64,000 nucleotides of DNA from Leptotrichia sp. oral taxon 223 (GTDB lineage: Bacteria > Fusobacteriota > Fusobacteriia > Fusobacteriales > Leptotrichiaceae), in the NCBI RefSeq assembly GCF_013394795.1, contig NZ_JABXYU010000004.1:1-64000 (forward strand), given 5' to 3'. The translations under genes and the position numbers were made by a program. This document shows positions 28,255-36,966 of the stretch, piece by piece (position 1 is the first letter of the stretch; the number at the start of each line of letters is the position of its first letter). The notes below the pieces were generated by a model that did not search any database, was not told the DNA's origin, and was given only the letters and a program-made list of their open reading frames with translations.

Positions 28255-28539
28255 TCATTCTTTCACGATAGCTGTAAAATCGCTCCAGTCTTCAACTTTA
28301 AAAGCTTTAATATCTCTTACAGAATTTTTAAACCATTCGATAGATTTTAGTTTTGTTATGGCTTTATAAACTTCAGCTAAAGTATTTTTTTCAGTACTAT
28401 TCACATATAAACTACCTTGTGTCCATTCAGAACCCAGTATCTCCAATTCCTGTCGAATTTCATCGTAAGCCCTGTTATATGAATCCCCATAATTTTTTTT
28501 CAAATCATCAATTTTTAAATCAAATGCAATTGCATACAT
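28255..28539 (-). CDS. vapD: VapD, Cas2-like endoribonuclease
   Basis: 94 residues with the VapD pattern: 'MYAIAFDL' at the start, '[10 protein letters not shown]' in the middle and '[16 protein letters not shown]' at the end. VapD is a ferredoxin-fold RNase structurally close to Cas2. It is the toxin of a VapXD pair in Haemophilus, while in Helicobacter and others it has no obvious antitoxin. Asp7 in 'AFDL' is the likely catalytic residue. AGGAGGG precedes the ATG. No VapX-like gene is visible upstream. The neighbouring genes are an unknown membrane protein downstream and a divergent yefM. Confidence 0.9.
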   Translation of the reverse strand: MYAIAFDLKIDDLKKNYGDSYNRAYDEIRQELEILGSEWTQGSLYVNSTEKNTLAEVYKAITKLKSIEWFKNSVRDIKAFKVEDWSDFTAIVKE

Positions 28540-28623
28540 CTGTATCCCTCCTCTTTTAAATATTTTACAACAATATTTTAGTATATTTTATCATAATTGT
28601 CAATTTCTTATTTTATTTTTTAA

Positions 28624-28662
28624 TTGACATTTTGTACAAAAAGAATTATAATAAATTGTACA
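28624..28662 (+). promoter_or_regulatory. yefM promoter with paired TGTACA operators
   Basis: TTGACA (28624-28629), 17 bases, TATAAT (28647-28652). Two TGTACA palindromes lie at 28633-28638 and 28657-28662, inside the spacer and just after the -10 box. YefM of E. coli autoregulates by binding palindromes with exactly this core. Confidence 0.8.
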
Positions 28663-28685
28663 AAAACTATAAAGGAGTGATAGAT

Positions 28686-28940
28686 ATGTTAGCTGTAAGT
28701 TTTTCAACTATGAGAAATAATTTAAAAAGTTATTGTGATAAAGCAGTGAAAGAAAATGAAGATGTAATTGTAACAAGAAAAAATGAAGAAAATGTAGTTT
28801 TAATAAATCTTGAAAAATATAATCAATTTTTGAAAGCAGTCCAAAATGCTGAATATCTTGCAAAAATAGATAGAGGATTTTCTCAGATGAAAAGTGGAAA
28901 AGGGCAAGTTCATGATTTAATCGAGGTCGACGATGAATAA
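28686..28940 (+). CDS. yefM: YefM antitoxin (Phd/YefM family)
   Basis: 84 residues from ATG 28686 (AAAGGAG 7 bases upstream). 'MLAVSFSTMRNNLKSYCDKAV' and 'DVIVTRKNEENVVLINLEKYN' are classic YefM N-terminal DNA-binding blocks; the acidic tail ends 'LIEVDDE'. YefM binds and neutralises the YoeB RNase and represses its own operon. Here the partner is damaged, so the antitoxin is effectively an orphan. Its intact operators suggest it may still act as a repressor. Confidence 0.92.
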   Translation: MLAVSFSTMRNNLKSYCDKAVKENEDVIVTRKNEENVVLINLEKYNQFLKAVQNAEYLAKIDRGFSQMKSGKGQVHDLIEVDDE

Positions 28941-29078
28941 ATTATGGGCTTAGGCAAACCTGAAGCTTTGAAATATAGAAAAGGATTTAGTCGAAGAATT
29001 GACGAAACTAACAGGCTTGTCTATGCCATTGATGAAAATGGAGTTTTATGGATAATTTCTTGTAGAGGGCATTATTAA
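28934..29078 (+). pseudogene. yoeB: yoeB toxin with an out-of-frame internal deletion
   Basis: The original start ATG 28934 overlaps the yefM end and codes M-N-K-L-W, typical of YoeB. The frame then hits a stop, and the YoeB C-terminal half resumes one frame over as 'GLGKPEALKYRKGFSRRID' to 'IISCRGHY' (stop at 29078). About 35 codons are missing between them. The remaining part still has counterparts of E. coli Glu46, Arg65, His83 and Tyr84, but the N-terminal helices are gone. An ATG at 28944 could express the 44-residue remnant. A MITE-like palindrome starts 25 bases after the stop. Confidence 0.88.
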
Positions 29079-29102
29079 AATTGTTTTTTGTTGATTAAAA
29101 GA

Positions 29103-29252
29103 GGGTGTCTCATAAATCAAAAATAATTTTACTAACATAAATGTTATATATTTTTAAAAATCAACAGATATTATTTTTATTGATTTTATAAATATAGAAA
29201 AATATATAAAATTTATGATTTAGTAATTTTATTTACTTTATGAGACAGCCCC
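29103..29252. repeat. MITE-like near-perfect palindrome
   Basis: About 150 bases that can fold end to end. The ends read GGGTGTCTCATAAA and, inverted, GGGGCTGTCTCATAAA, a terminal-repeat style common in transposons whose ends read G-CTGTCTCA. No coding content. It separates the yoeB remnant from the ABC exporter operon and could also act as a terminator for both strands. Confidence 0.65.
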
Positions 29253-29355
29253 TTTTATTTTTTATATTATATCACTATTTTAAGTATTTTAACAAATACT
29301 CTGGTTTTCACATAAATATTACTCTGCTATCACAATTAAAATTAAATCATTTAAT

Positions 29356-31251
29356 TTACTGATTTTCAAATCCGCCTGTATAAAGCTGATAATAAGTTCC
29401 TTTTTGTGCAATCAGTTCATCGTGATTTCCACGTTCGATAATTTTTCCTTGATCAAGTACCATTATTACATCGGAATTTTTGATAGTTGAAAGCCTGTGG
29501 GCGATTACAAAGACTGTTCTTCCCACCATTAACTTATCCATTCCTTCCTGCACGATTTTTTCTGTTCTTGTATCGATGCTTGAAGTTGCTTCATCCAGAA
29601 TTAAGACTGGTGGATCGGCGATTGCCGCTCTTGCTATTGATAATAATTGCCGTTGTCCTTGTGAAAGGCTGGAACCGTCACCGCTTAAGTAAGTGTCGTA
29701 GCCTTGTGGCAAGTGTTTTATAAAATGATCAGCGTTGGCAAGTTTTGCGGCTGCATATACTTCTTCATCTGTAGCATCAAGTTTTCCATATCTAATGTTG
29801 TCAGCAACTGTTCCAGAGAACAAGTGTGTGTCCTGTAATACAATTCCAAGCGATTCTCTTAAATCCTGTTTTTTTATTTTTTCAATGTTAATGCCATCAT
29901 ATCGGATTTTTCCAGAGTTAATATCGTAAAATCTGTTAATTAAGTTTGTAATTGTAGTTTTTCCAGCTCCTGTTGCACCAACGAAGGCGATTTTTTCTCC
30001 TGGCTTTGCATAAAGATTAATATTGTGAAGTATTGTCTTTTCATCATTGTAGCCAAATGTTACATCTTCAAAAACAACATCTCCCATTAGTCTTTCATAA
30101 GAAATTGTTCCGTCAGAATGTGGATATTTCCAAGCCCATGCACCTGTGTGCTTTTCAGTTTCTGTAATGTTTCCATTTTCATCAATATTTGCGTTTACAA
30201 GAGTTACATAGCCGTTATCTTGTTCAGGTGGCTGATCTAGCAGGTTAAATACTCTTTGAGCTCCAGCCGATGCCAGTATTACTGATGTTAATTGCTGTGC
30301 AATTTGTGAAACAGGCTGATTTATTACTTTTATAAACTGCAAAAATGATACGAGTCCACCGATTGTAAAGCCTGCAATATTATTAAACACAATTATTGAT
30401 CCAAGAACTGCTGTAAGTACAAAGTTTATATTCCCAAGATTTCCAACAGCAGGACCTAGAATATTTGCAAATTTCATCGCATTATTCGCCCTGTTAAATA
30501 ATGCCGTATTCAGCTTATTAAAACGCTCATCAGCCTTTTTCTCATACGAAAATACTTTTACAACTTTCAGCCCTTCTATCATTTCTTCCACATATCCGTT
30601 TACAATCCCGATATTTCTTTGCTGTGCAGTATAGTTCTTTGAGCTTTTGGAAGAAATAGTCTTTGTTGTGATAATCATAATTATAATCATTATTACTACA
30701 AAAATTGTTAGCGGGATATTTAAGATGAACATTGAAATAAGAACACTTATAATTGTAATAATCGAAGATATTACCTGTGACAAGCTTTCTACCAGCATAT
30801 TTCTTAAAGCGTCAATATCACTTGAATAGACGCTCATTATATCTCCGTGTGCATTTGTATCAAAATACTTTATAGGAAGCGATTCCATGTGTATAAACAC
30901 GTCATCTCTCAACTTTTTCAATGTTCCCTGTGCAACATAAATCATAAATATTTCATAAATATATGTACAAATAACAGCTCCCCCATATACAGCCGCCATT
31001 TTTAAAATTAAACTGACAAGCTCATTAATAAAATTGGGGTTATTTTTTCCAATATTAGGCATAATGATTCCGTCAATCAATTCTTTTGAGTACATCGTAC
31101 CAACAACCATCCCAAACGAACTTAGACAAATAAATATAACAACAAACAACGTCTGTATTTTATAATGTCTAAACATGTATCCTAATAATCGTATTAATCC
31201 TTTTATCTGATTTTGAGATTGAGAATTTTCAGTTTTTTTATTTTTACTCAT
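29356..31251 (-). CDS. ABC exporter half-transporter, catalytically complete subunit
   Basis: 631 residues: six membrane segments (first about 330 residues) and a nucleotide-binding domain with 'GATGAGKTT' and Walker B 'VLILDEATSS' with the catalytic glutamate. The signature motif is 'LSQGQ' rather than LSGGQ. It overlaps the upstream partner gene by one base. In heterodimeric multidrug exporters (LmrCD, BmrCD, TM287/288) one subunit has a degenerate signature and the other a degenerate Walker B; this pair shows exactly that. Likely substrate: drugs or lipids; not determinable here. Confidence 0.92.
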   Translation of the reverse strand: MSKNKKTENSQSQNQIKGLIRLLGYMFRHYKIQTLFVVIFICLSSFGMVVGTMYSKELIDGIIMPNIGKNNPNFINELVSLILKMAAVYGGAVICTYIYEIFMIYVAQGTLKKLRDDVFIHMESLPIKYFDTNAHGDIMSVYSSDIDALRNMLVESLSQVISSIITIISVLISMFILNIPLTIFVVIMIIIMIITTKTISSKSSKNYTAQQRNIGIVNGYVEEMIEGLKVVKVFSYEKKADERFNKLNTALFNRANNAMKFANILGPAVGNLGNINFVLTAVLGSIIVFNNIAGFTIGGLVSFLQFIKVINQPVSQIAQQLTSVILASAGAQRVFNLLDQPPEQDNGYVTLVNANIDENGNITETEKHTGAWAWKYPHSDGTISYERLMGDVVFEDVTFGYNDEKTILHNINLYAKPGEKIAFVGATGAGKTTITNLINRFYDINSGKIRYDGINIEKIKKQDLRESLGIVLQDTHLFSGTVADNIRYGKLDATDEEVYAAAKLANADHFIKHLPQGYDTYLSGDGSSLSQGQRQLLSIARAAIADPPVLILDEATSSIDTRTEKIVQEGMDKLMVGRTVFVIAHRLSTIKNSDVIMVLDQGKIIERGNHDELIAQKGTYYQLYTGGFENQ

Positions 31252-33002
31252 TACTTATCACTCCCTTCTGTCTGGGATTCATAGACTTCACGATATATCT
31301 TGCTTGTTTTAAGCAGTTCATCGTGTGTTCCTGACGCTATGATGATTCCATCTTCCAGAACTAATATTTTATCAGAATCTTTTATTGATGATACTCTTTG
31401 ACCGATAATAATTTTTGTAATGTGTGACAATTCATTTTTGAAGGCTTCTCTTATTAATTTATCTGTCTTTGTGTCAACTGCGCTTGTTGAATCGTCTAAG
31501 ATTAATATTTTTGGAGATTTCAGCAAAGCTCTGGCAATACACAGCCTTTGTCTTTGCCCTCCAGAAACATTTGCTCCGCCACGTTCAATGCGAGTGTCAT
31601 ATTTTTTAGGAAATTTTTGAATGAATTCATCAGCTTGTGCCAATTTGCAGGCATGTTCCATTTCCTCATCGGTTGCATTCTCATTTCCCCAACGTAAATT
31701 ATCCTTTATAGTTCCTGAAAACAGCACATTTTTTTGAAGAACCATCGCAACATTATCTCGAAGCGTCTTTATATCATAATTTTTTACATTTACTCCACCA
31801 ACTAGAAGTTCCCCATCCAAAACATCATATAATCTTGGAATCAACTGAACAAGAGCTGATTTCGCACTTCCTGTTCCCCCAATAATTCCAATAGTTTCTC
31901 CAGACTTTATTTCCAGATTGATTTTTGTCAAATTTAGCACATCAGGATTATTACTGTAACTGAAGTTTACATTTTTAAATACAATTGAACCATCTTTTAC
32001 ATCTATTATCCCATTTTCAGGATTTTTAATACTAGGCTCCTCATCCAGCACCATTACAATCCTATCTCCAGACGCTCTTGAAAACACAATATTTACAAGC
32101 ATCATCGCAAGCATAAGAAGACTCATAAGAATATTTGTTGTATAAGCAAAAAGGCTTGTAAGCTGTCCAGTTGTGAGCTCATTTACAACAATCATCTTTG
32201 CTCCAAACCATGAAAGCAGCATAATACATCCAAATACTGTTATCTGCATTACAGGAGATACGAATATTATAATATTTTCTCCTTTTAACAGCATGCTTCT
32301 CAAACTTTCAGTAGCCTTCTTGAATTTACTAGTTTCATATTTTTCACGAATATACGCTTTTACAACACGGATCCCGTTTATATTTTCCTGAAGGCTGGAA
32401 TTTATGTCATCATACTTTCTTATTGCAGCTGTAAAAATTGGATGTACCTTAAAAATAATAAAGGCTAAAAAGCTTCCTAAAAACAAAACTGCAACAATGA
32501 ATATCATCGACAATTTGGGACTTATCATAAACGACATAAATATTGCCACGCACATCATAAGCGGAGCCCTTACAAATCCTCTTATCAACATCTGAAATGA
32601 ATTCTGAATATTGTTTACATCTGTCGTAAATCTTGTAATCAGTCCAGCTGTAGAAAATTTATCGATATTAGTGAACGAAAAGGACTGTATCTTAGAAAAT
32701 AAATCTTTTCTCAAATTTTTAGCAAATCCAGCTGAAGCATAAGAAGCATATTTACTGGCCTGTATTCCACATAACAACGACAACATCGCCACGCCAAATG
32801 TTGCAAGCCCCATTACAACAATAAATTTCATATCCCCCTTTCCGTTATTTCCATTAAGCCCATCATCTATAATCACAGCCATAAGTGTCGGAATAAGCAT
32901 TTCAAAAATAACTTCTGTTCCAATAAACAGCGGTGAAATTAATGCGCTTTTTTTATATTCCCCAAGACGGGAAAATAATTTTTTTAACATATAAATAAAC
33001 AC
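31251..33002 (-). CDS. ABC exporter half-transporter, degenerate-site subunit
   Basis: 583 residues: six membrane segments, then 'GGTGSAKSA' (Walker A), 'VSGGQRQRL' (signature) and 'ILILDDSTSAVD', in which the catalytic glutamate after Walker B is replaced by aspartate. That marks the degenerate half of a heterodimeric exporter whose other half is encoded immediately downstream. It is the first gene of the pair. Confidence 0.92.
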   Translation of the reverse strand: MFIYMLKKLFSRLGEYKKSALISPLFIGTEVIFEMLIPTLMAVIIDDGLNGNNGKGDMKFIVVMGLATFGVAMLSLLCGIQASKYASYASAGFAKNLRKDLFSKIQSFSFTNIDKFSTAGLITRFTTDVNNIQNSFQMLIRGFVRAPLMMCVAIFMSFMISPKLSMIFIVAVLFLGSFLAFIIFKVHPIFTAAIRKYDDINSSLQENINGIRVVKAYIREKYETSKFKKATESLRSMLLKGENIIIFVSPVMQITVFGCIMLLSWFGAKMIVVNELTTGQLTSLFAYTTNILMSLLMLAMMLVNIVFSRASGDRIVMVLDEEPSIKNPENGIIDVKDGSIVFKNVNFSYSNNPDVLNLTKINLEIKSGETIGIIGGTGSAKSALVQLIPRLYDVLDGELLVGGVNVKNYDIKTLRDNVAMVLQKNVLFSGTIKDNLRWGNENATDEEMEHACKLAQADEFIQKFPKKYDTRIERGGANVSGGQRQRLCIARALLKSPKILILDDSTSAVDTKTDKLIREAFKNELSHITKIIIGQRVSSIKDSDKILVLEDGIIIASGTHDELLKTSKIYREVYESQTEGSDK

Positions 33003-33028
33003 CTCTCTTTTTTTAATTGTATAAATTT

Positions 33029-33089
33029 AAAAGCACGAAACTTATCGAAGAAACAAAATTCATTTCCATTAATAAATTTCAGTGCTTTT
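33029..33089 (-). terminator. Probable terminator after the esterase gene
   Basis: Read leftward, AAAAAGCAC and GTGCTTTT arms plus a GAAA/TTTC extension pair around a 36-base loop. It lies between the esterase stop and the exporter start. Confidence 0.4.
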
Positions 33090-33131
33090 TATTTGTTATT
33101 AAACTTAAATAAATTACTTAAATAAAATTAC

Positions 33132-33869
33132 CTAGATATCCAAATATTCCATAAAATACCTTATCTGTAATCTCCACCAGTCCCAGTCGTGAGCCACATC
33201 ATAGCCCCAAAAATCAGTCCATGCCGGAACCTGTTTTTCATAAAGGATATGTGCAAGTTCTCTGTTGCTAGGAAGAAGTTCACCTTCCCAGGCTCCCTGT
33301 CCAATACACACTATGATATTTTTTTGTCTGTAAATATCCAGATAAGGATGATCCCATGGCATATTTCTTAAAAAATCAACAACAGAATTATTATAAACTA
33401 AATCATCTTTGTAATCTCCAAAGAACATCGAAGCATCAAACATTCCACTTAAGGAAATCAATGTGTCAAATAAGTCGGGCCTTCTGAAAAATGCTATCCC
33501 TGCATGTGCTCCACCCATACTGCATCCTGTAGCAATAATGTCGCTTCTCCAGGAAATGTCCTGTATTCTTGGCACAAATTCATTTGTAATATAATTAAAG
33601 TATTTTTCCTGCATTTCTATTCTGTATCTTGGGTTTCCATTAAAATCTGACCAGCTTTCCCTGTCAACACTTCCTACGCAAAATAACTGCAGCCTTCCTT
33701 GTTCAATGTAGTCTGACAGAACATCCACCATTCCAAATTCTTCATACTGGTTACAAGTTCCATCCTGTGAAGGAAAAACTAAAACAGGCTTTCCTGAATG
33801 TCCGTATCTTATGAATTCCATCTCTCTTCCCAAATTATGGCTGTATTCTTTTCTGTATTCTATTTGCAT
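33132..33869 (-). CDS. Esterase of alpha/beta-hydrolase fold (EstA/D-like)
   Basis: 245 residues, cytoplasmic. The nucleophile elbow is 'GCSMGG' with Ser117; a histidine near residue 228 in 'VAHDWDWW' is the likely catalytic base. The fold matches the esterase D/putative esterase family that acts on small acyl or carbohydrate esters. It lies 24 bases downstream of the ATP-grasp gene, so the two are probably co-transcribed and may act on the same metabolite. Confidence 0.85.
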   Translation of the reverse strand: MQIEYRKEYSHNLGREMEFIRYGHSGKPVLVFPSQDGTCNQYEEFGMVDVLSDYIEQGRLQLFCVGSVDRESWSDFNGNPRYRIEMQEKYFNYITNEFVPRIQDISWRSDIIATGCSMGGAHAGIAFFRRPDLFDTLISLSGMFDASMFFGDYKDDLVYNNSVVDFLRNMPWDHPYLDIYRQKNIIVCIGQGAWEGELLPSNRELAHILYEKQVPAWTDFWGYDVAHDWDWWRLQIRYFMEYLDI

Positions 33870-33893
33870 TCTTTCTCCTTGATTTTCTTATTT

Positions 33894-35099
33894 TTATTCT
33901 TCAGTTTTCTCATGTACAAAGCTTATAAATTCATCCATTTCTTCTTTTGTGGCAAACTTCGCTGTATACATATAATTCCCCATAGCTTCTGAAAAAATAT
34001 CCGGCATTCTCTCGTCCATCACAATTGCATTTCCATATTTCTGCTTAATTTCATCGTGTGAATGAACATAATTTTTGTTGTCACGACGGCTGGCATAAAC
34101 ACAGTAGTTTTTTTCTATATTTTCATTTAATTTAGCTTTTTCGATTTTGTCAAAGGCAACCATGTCAGCCCAGATTTGATAAACGTCAGTATTGTTGGCA
34201 TAATTATACATATCAGGAGTATATCCGCCTGCAGGACGCATATTTGCTTCCAGTCCTACATAATCCTCTTTTTTGCCTAGTCCTTTTTTATTTTTATTCA
34301 GTTTAAAAAATTCAAGATGTATAAATCTGCTTTTTACTCCAAAGCCTTTCACAGCCCGTCTTCCCGCATCCAGTAATTTTTCAGGCATTTCTTTTTCTAC
34401 ATAATAAAATACATCCAGCCCCTTATTTACAATATCCATGACAGCAGGTTCAACTATCCCTGTTTCAAAAATAGGATTCCCGCTGGAATCAATAATTGCG
34501 TCATAAGAAACCAAGTTCCCGTCAACATATTCTTCCATAATATATTTCACATTTTCATTACAAGTTTTAAAAAATTCCTTCAATTCTTCTTCATTCTTGA
34601 TTTTATGAGTATCGCTCGCTCCAACTCCGTTATCAGGCTTAGCGACTACTGGGTACCCAACTTTATCAATAAATTTTTTCGCCTTTGAAAGCGTTGTTAC
34701 CAATGAAAAGTCAATAAATGGTATTTCTGCTTTTTTATATGCTTTTTTCATTTTAGATTTTTCTTTTATATTTGCAATTTTGTCAGCTTTTATTCCAGTT
34801 GTAATATTAAAATCCGAACGAAGTCTCGCATCCTGCATAAGCCAGTATTCATTATTTGACTCAAGCCAGTCGATTTTCCCATATTTATGTGTAAAAAAAG
34901 CCACTGCCTTTAATACTTCATCATAATTTTCAAGACTGGAAACTTTATAATACTCCGTCAGGCTATCCTTTAATTTTTGATTCAATTGATCGTATTCTAT
35001 ATCAGCAATTCCTAATACATTTATTCCATTTTGTTTCAATCTATCGCAAAATTCACAGTTAGTTTTTGGAAATTGTGGCGAAATATAAACAAAATTCAT
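33894..35099 (-). CDS. ATP-grasp ligase
   Basis: 401 residues. An ATP-grasp core is seen: 'GYPVVAKPDNGVGASDTHKI' (ATP-binding lysine), 'YIMEEYVDGNLVSYDAIID' and 'GLEANMRPAGGYTPDMYN' (metal-binding Glu and Asn). It resembles CarB-like peptide or amino-acid ligases of unknown substrate that form an acyl-phosphate and join it to an amine. Start ATG 35099 is preceded by AGGAGATGAG. It is paired with the esterase gene. Confidence 0.87.
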   Translation of the reverse strand: MNFVYISPQFPKTNCEFCDRLKQNGINVLGIADIEYDQLNQKLKDSLTEYYKVSSLENYDEVLKAVAFFTHKYGKIDWLESNNEYWLMQDARLRSDFNITTGIKADKIANIKEKSKMKKAYKKAEIPFIDFSLVTTLSKAKKFIDKVGYPVVAKPDNGVGASDTHKIKNEEELKEFFKTCNENVKYIMEEYVDGNLVSYDAIIDSSGNPIFETGIVEPAVMDIVNKGLDVFYYVEKEMPEKLLDAGRRAVKGFGVKSRFIHLEFFKLNKNKKGLGKKEDYVGLEANMRPAGGYTPDMYNYANNTDVYQIWADMVAFDKIEKAKLNENIEKNYCVYASRRDNKNYVHSHDEIKQKYGNAIVMDERMPDIFSEAMGNYMYTAKFATKEEMDEFISFVHEKTEE

Positions 35100-35281
35100 A
35101 ATATCTCATCTCCTTCTACCATTAAATTGATCTACTATTATTATTTTTGTAATTTATTTTTTTAGTAATTATATATTATTATAGCATAATTTTTTAAAAA
35201 ATGTAAATATTATATTTTTTCATTATTTATTATTTAAGTTTTTTTATTTAAAAAAGTTAATATTAATTTTTATTTTAAATT

Positions 35282-35309
35282 TTGAAAAATCATTAATTTA
35301 TGCTATAAT
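35282..35309 (+). promoter_or_regulatory. Promoter of the gene at 35347
   Basis: TTGAAA (35282-35287), 16-base spacer, TATAAT (35304-35309). Confidence 0.65.
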
Positions 35310-35346
35310 GAATTAATATAATTTAAACATACAAATGGAGGTTATT

Positions 35347-35931
35347 ATGGATTTTGATAATAATAAAGATGAAATGGATTTTTTAAACGAAGAAAAGAAT
35401 ACCGAAAGCAATCAAAGTAAACATCATTTTAACAACTTGGAAAAATTAAACGAAATCAGAAATGGAGTAACAAATAATTCTAATGATAAAACAGATGATT
35501 CTAACAGTTTTCAAACTGCCAGTAATAATAGAACAGAATCTCTCACTTTAACGCTGGATCCTTTAACAATAAAAAATATGAAATTTATTGCACTTATATT
35601 GAAAATTTTTTCAGTTTTGGGAATAATTTCCGGCGTACTTCAATTATTAATGTTCTTCTTTATAGTTCCTCTTGCTACTGGTATTTTTTCTATTTTAATC
35701 GCATTAAAATTTTTTAAGTCAGCCAGTTTTTTGGAAGAGGCTGTTCTTACGAATGATGAAAATAAATTAAAGCTGTATTTTAACGAGCAGTCCAAAGCTT
35801 TAAAACTATACGTTATTTTCATAATTGTCAGCATTGTTCTTACTGTTATCTTTTTCATTTTTATTTTTTCACTTGCTTTAACAGGTATTTTGGGTCATTC
35901 TAACTCTAACTATTATTATAATTCATATTAA
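35347..35931 (+). CDS. Unknown membrane protein with polar N-terminus
   Basis: 194 residues from ATG 35347 (GGAGG 5 bases upstream; an ATG at 35335 overlaps the ribosome site). An 80-residue Asn/Asp/Ser-rich head precedes three hydrophobic segments (about residues 85-105, 107-127 and 155-180). The pattern resembles small DUF5362-type membrane proteins, but I am not sure. Single-gene unit with its own promoter and terminator. Confidence 0.75.
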   Translation: MDFDNNKDEMDFLNEEKNTESNQSKHHFNNLEKLNEIRNGVTNNSNDKTDDSNSFQTASNNRTESLTLTLDPLTIKNMKFIALILKIFSVLGIISGVLQLLMFFFIVPLATGIFSILIALKFFKSASFLEEAVLTNDENKLKLYFNEQSKALKLYVIFIIVSIVLTVIFFIFIFSLALTGILGHSNSNYYYNSY

Positions 35932-35967
35932 ATCTTAAATTTATAAAATTTGATATAACTAAAAAAG

Positions 35968-35998
35968 AATCCCTAAAAATAAAAATAGGGATTTTTTA
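35968..35998 (+). terminator. Terminator after the gene at 35347
   Basis: AATCCCTA (35968-35975) pairs with TAGGGATT (35986-35993), then TTTT; it also suits leftward transcripts. Confidence 0.8.
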
Positions 35999-36048
35999 TT
36001 AAAATTATTTTCTAGAAATTCGTTTTAAAATTTAATTTGAAAATATCT

Positions 36049-36966
36049 CTAAACACTAGAAATTACTACAGTTTTTATTTTTTTTATTACCTCATAGCCT
36101 TCATTAATCATAACTCCCCATATAAGATTAACATGCTTATCTTTTATAACATCTGAAATTCTCTCTGTTATCTGTCCAATATCCGCAAGTGATACATTTC
36201 TCCCCGTAGTAAAATTTATCAAAACTTTTTTTGCATTTTCCAATTTTCCCTCAAACAGATTATTTTTCATAAGCTGCTCCATTATCTTGTCAACTGCATT
36301 ATCCCCCTTGCCTTCTCCAACCCGAATAGTCGTATCCTTTGAATTATGCAAAACAGCTTTCACATCTAATAAATCAATATTCATAAATCCAACTTCCGTC
36401 AGAATATTTACAATACTTTCAATGCCTTCCTTTATAATCTCGTTGACTTTAGCATAGGCCACTTCAAGCGGTTCTTTCCTATCTATGTGATTATACAATT
36501 TTTCGTTAGGAATAACAATCAGGCTATCCGTAATTTTCTCAATTTTTTTCATCCCAGTATTGGCAATTTTCAACGTTTCAAACCCTTCCAGATAAAATGG
36601 ACGTGCAACAATACTAATAGTAAAAATGCCCAATTTTTTTGCAACTTCAAGAATAATAGGCAGTATTCCGCTTCCAGTAGCCCCGCCAATTCCTGAAACT
36701 AAAAATAAAATATCTGTACCTTTAATCAATTCCCGAAATTGATTTTCACACTGAAATGCCACTCTTTCAGCCTGTTCCCTAGTGCATTCCTTAACTCCAG
36801 TATCCAAAAAGATCTTTTTTTCTGCTCTGCTAAAATTAGAGTTCCTGTTATCCGTATCAATCGTTATATATTCTATTTTCCGCACATTTGAAGCTATCAT
36901 AAAATTAACAAAATTTATCCCCATCCCGCCAATTCCAATAACTTTCATACTCATTTTATCCTTCAT
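36049..36966 (-). CDS. FtsZ-like tubulin-family GTPase, divergent
   Basis: Up to 305 residues; AAGGA stands 4 bases before an in-frame ATG at 36954, so 301 is also likely. It has an FtsZ-like start ('KVIGIGGMGINFVN'), a tubulin signature loop altered to 'GIGGATGSG' (92-100, FtsZ usually GGGTGTG) and a T7-like 'MNIDLLDVKAVL' keeping the catalytic aspartate. It lacks the long linker and C-terminal tail peptide of division FtsZ and does not lie in a division gene cluster. It may be a second tubulin homologue or the diverged FtsZ of this lineage; the genome elsewhere would decide. Confidence 0.82.
   Translation of the reverse strand: MKDKMSMKVIGIGGMGINFVNFMIASNVRKIEYITIDTDNRNSNFSRAEKKIFLDTGVKECTREQAERVAFQCENQFRELIKGTDILFLVSGIGGATGSGILPIILEVAKKLGIFTISIVARPFYLEGFETLKIANTGMKKIEKITDSLIVIPNEKLYNHIDRKEPLEVAYAKVNEIIKEGIESIVNILTEVGFMNIDLLDVKAVLHNSKDTTIRVGEGKGDNAVDKIMEQLMKNNLFEGKLENAKKVLINFTTGRNVSLADIGQITERISDVIKDKHVNLIWGVMINEGYEVIKKIKTVVISSV

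Noticed and set aside
28255-28539. Cas2 gene
   Set aside because: The fold is Cas2-like, but the start MYAIAFDL and the SVRDI..WSDF ending are VapD; no cas1 or array is near.
36049-36966. TubZ plasmid segregation protein
   Set aside because: N-terminal and T7 blocks resemble FtsZ more than TubZ, and there is no TubR or centromere-like repeat nearby.
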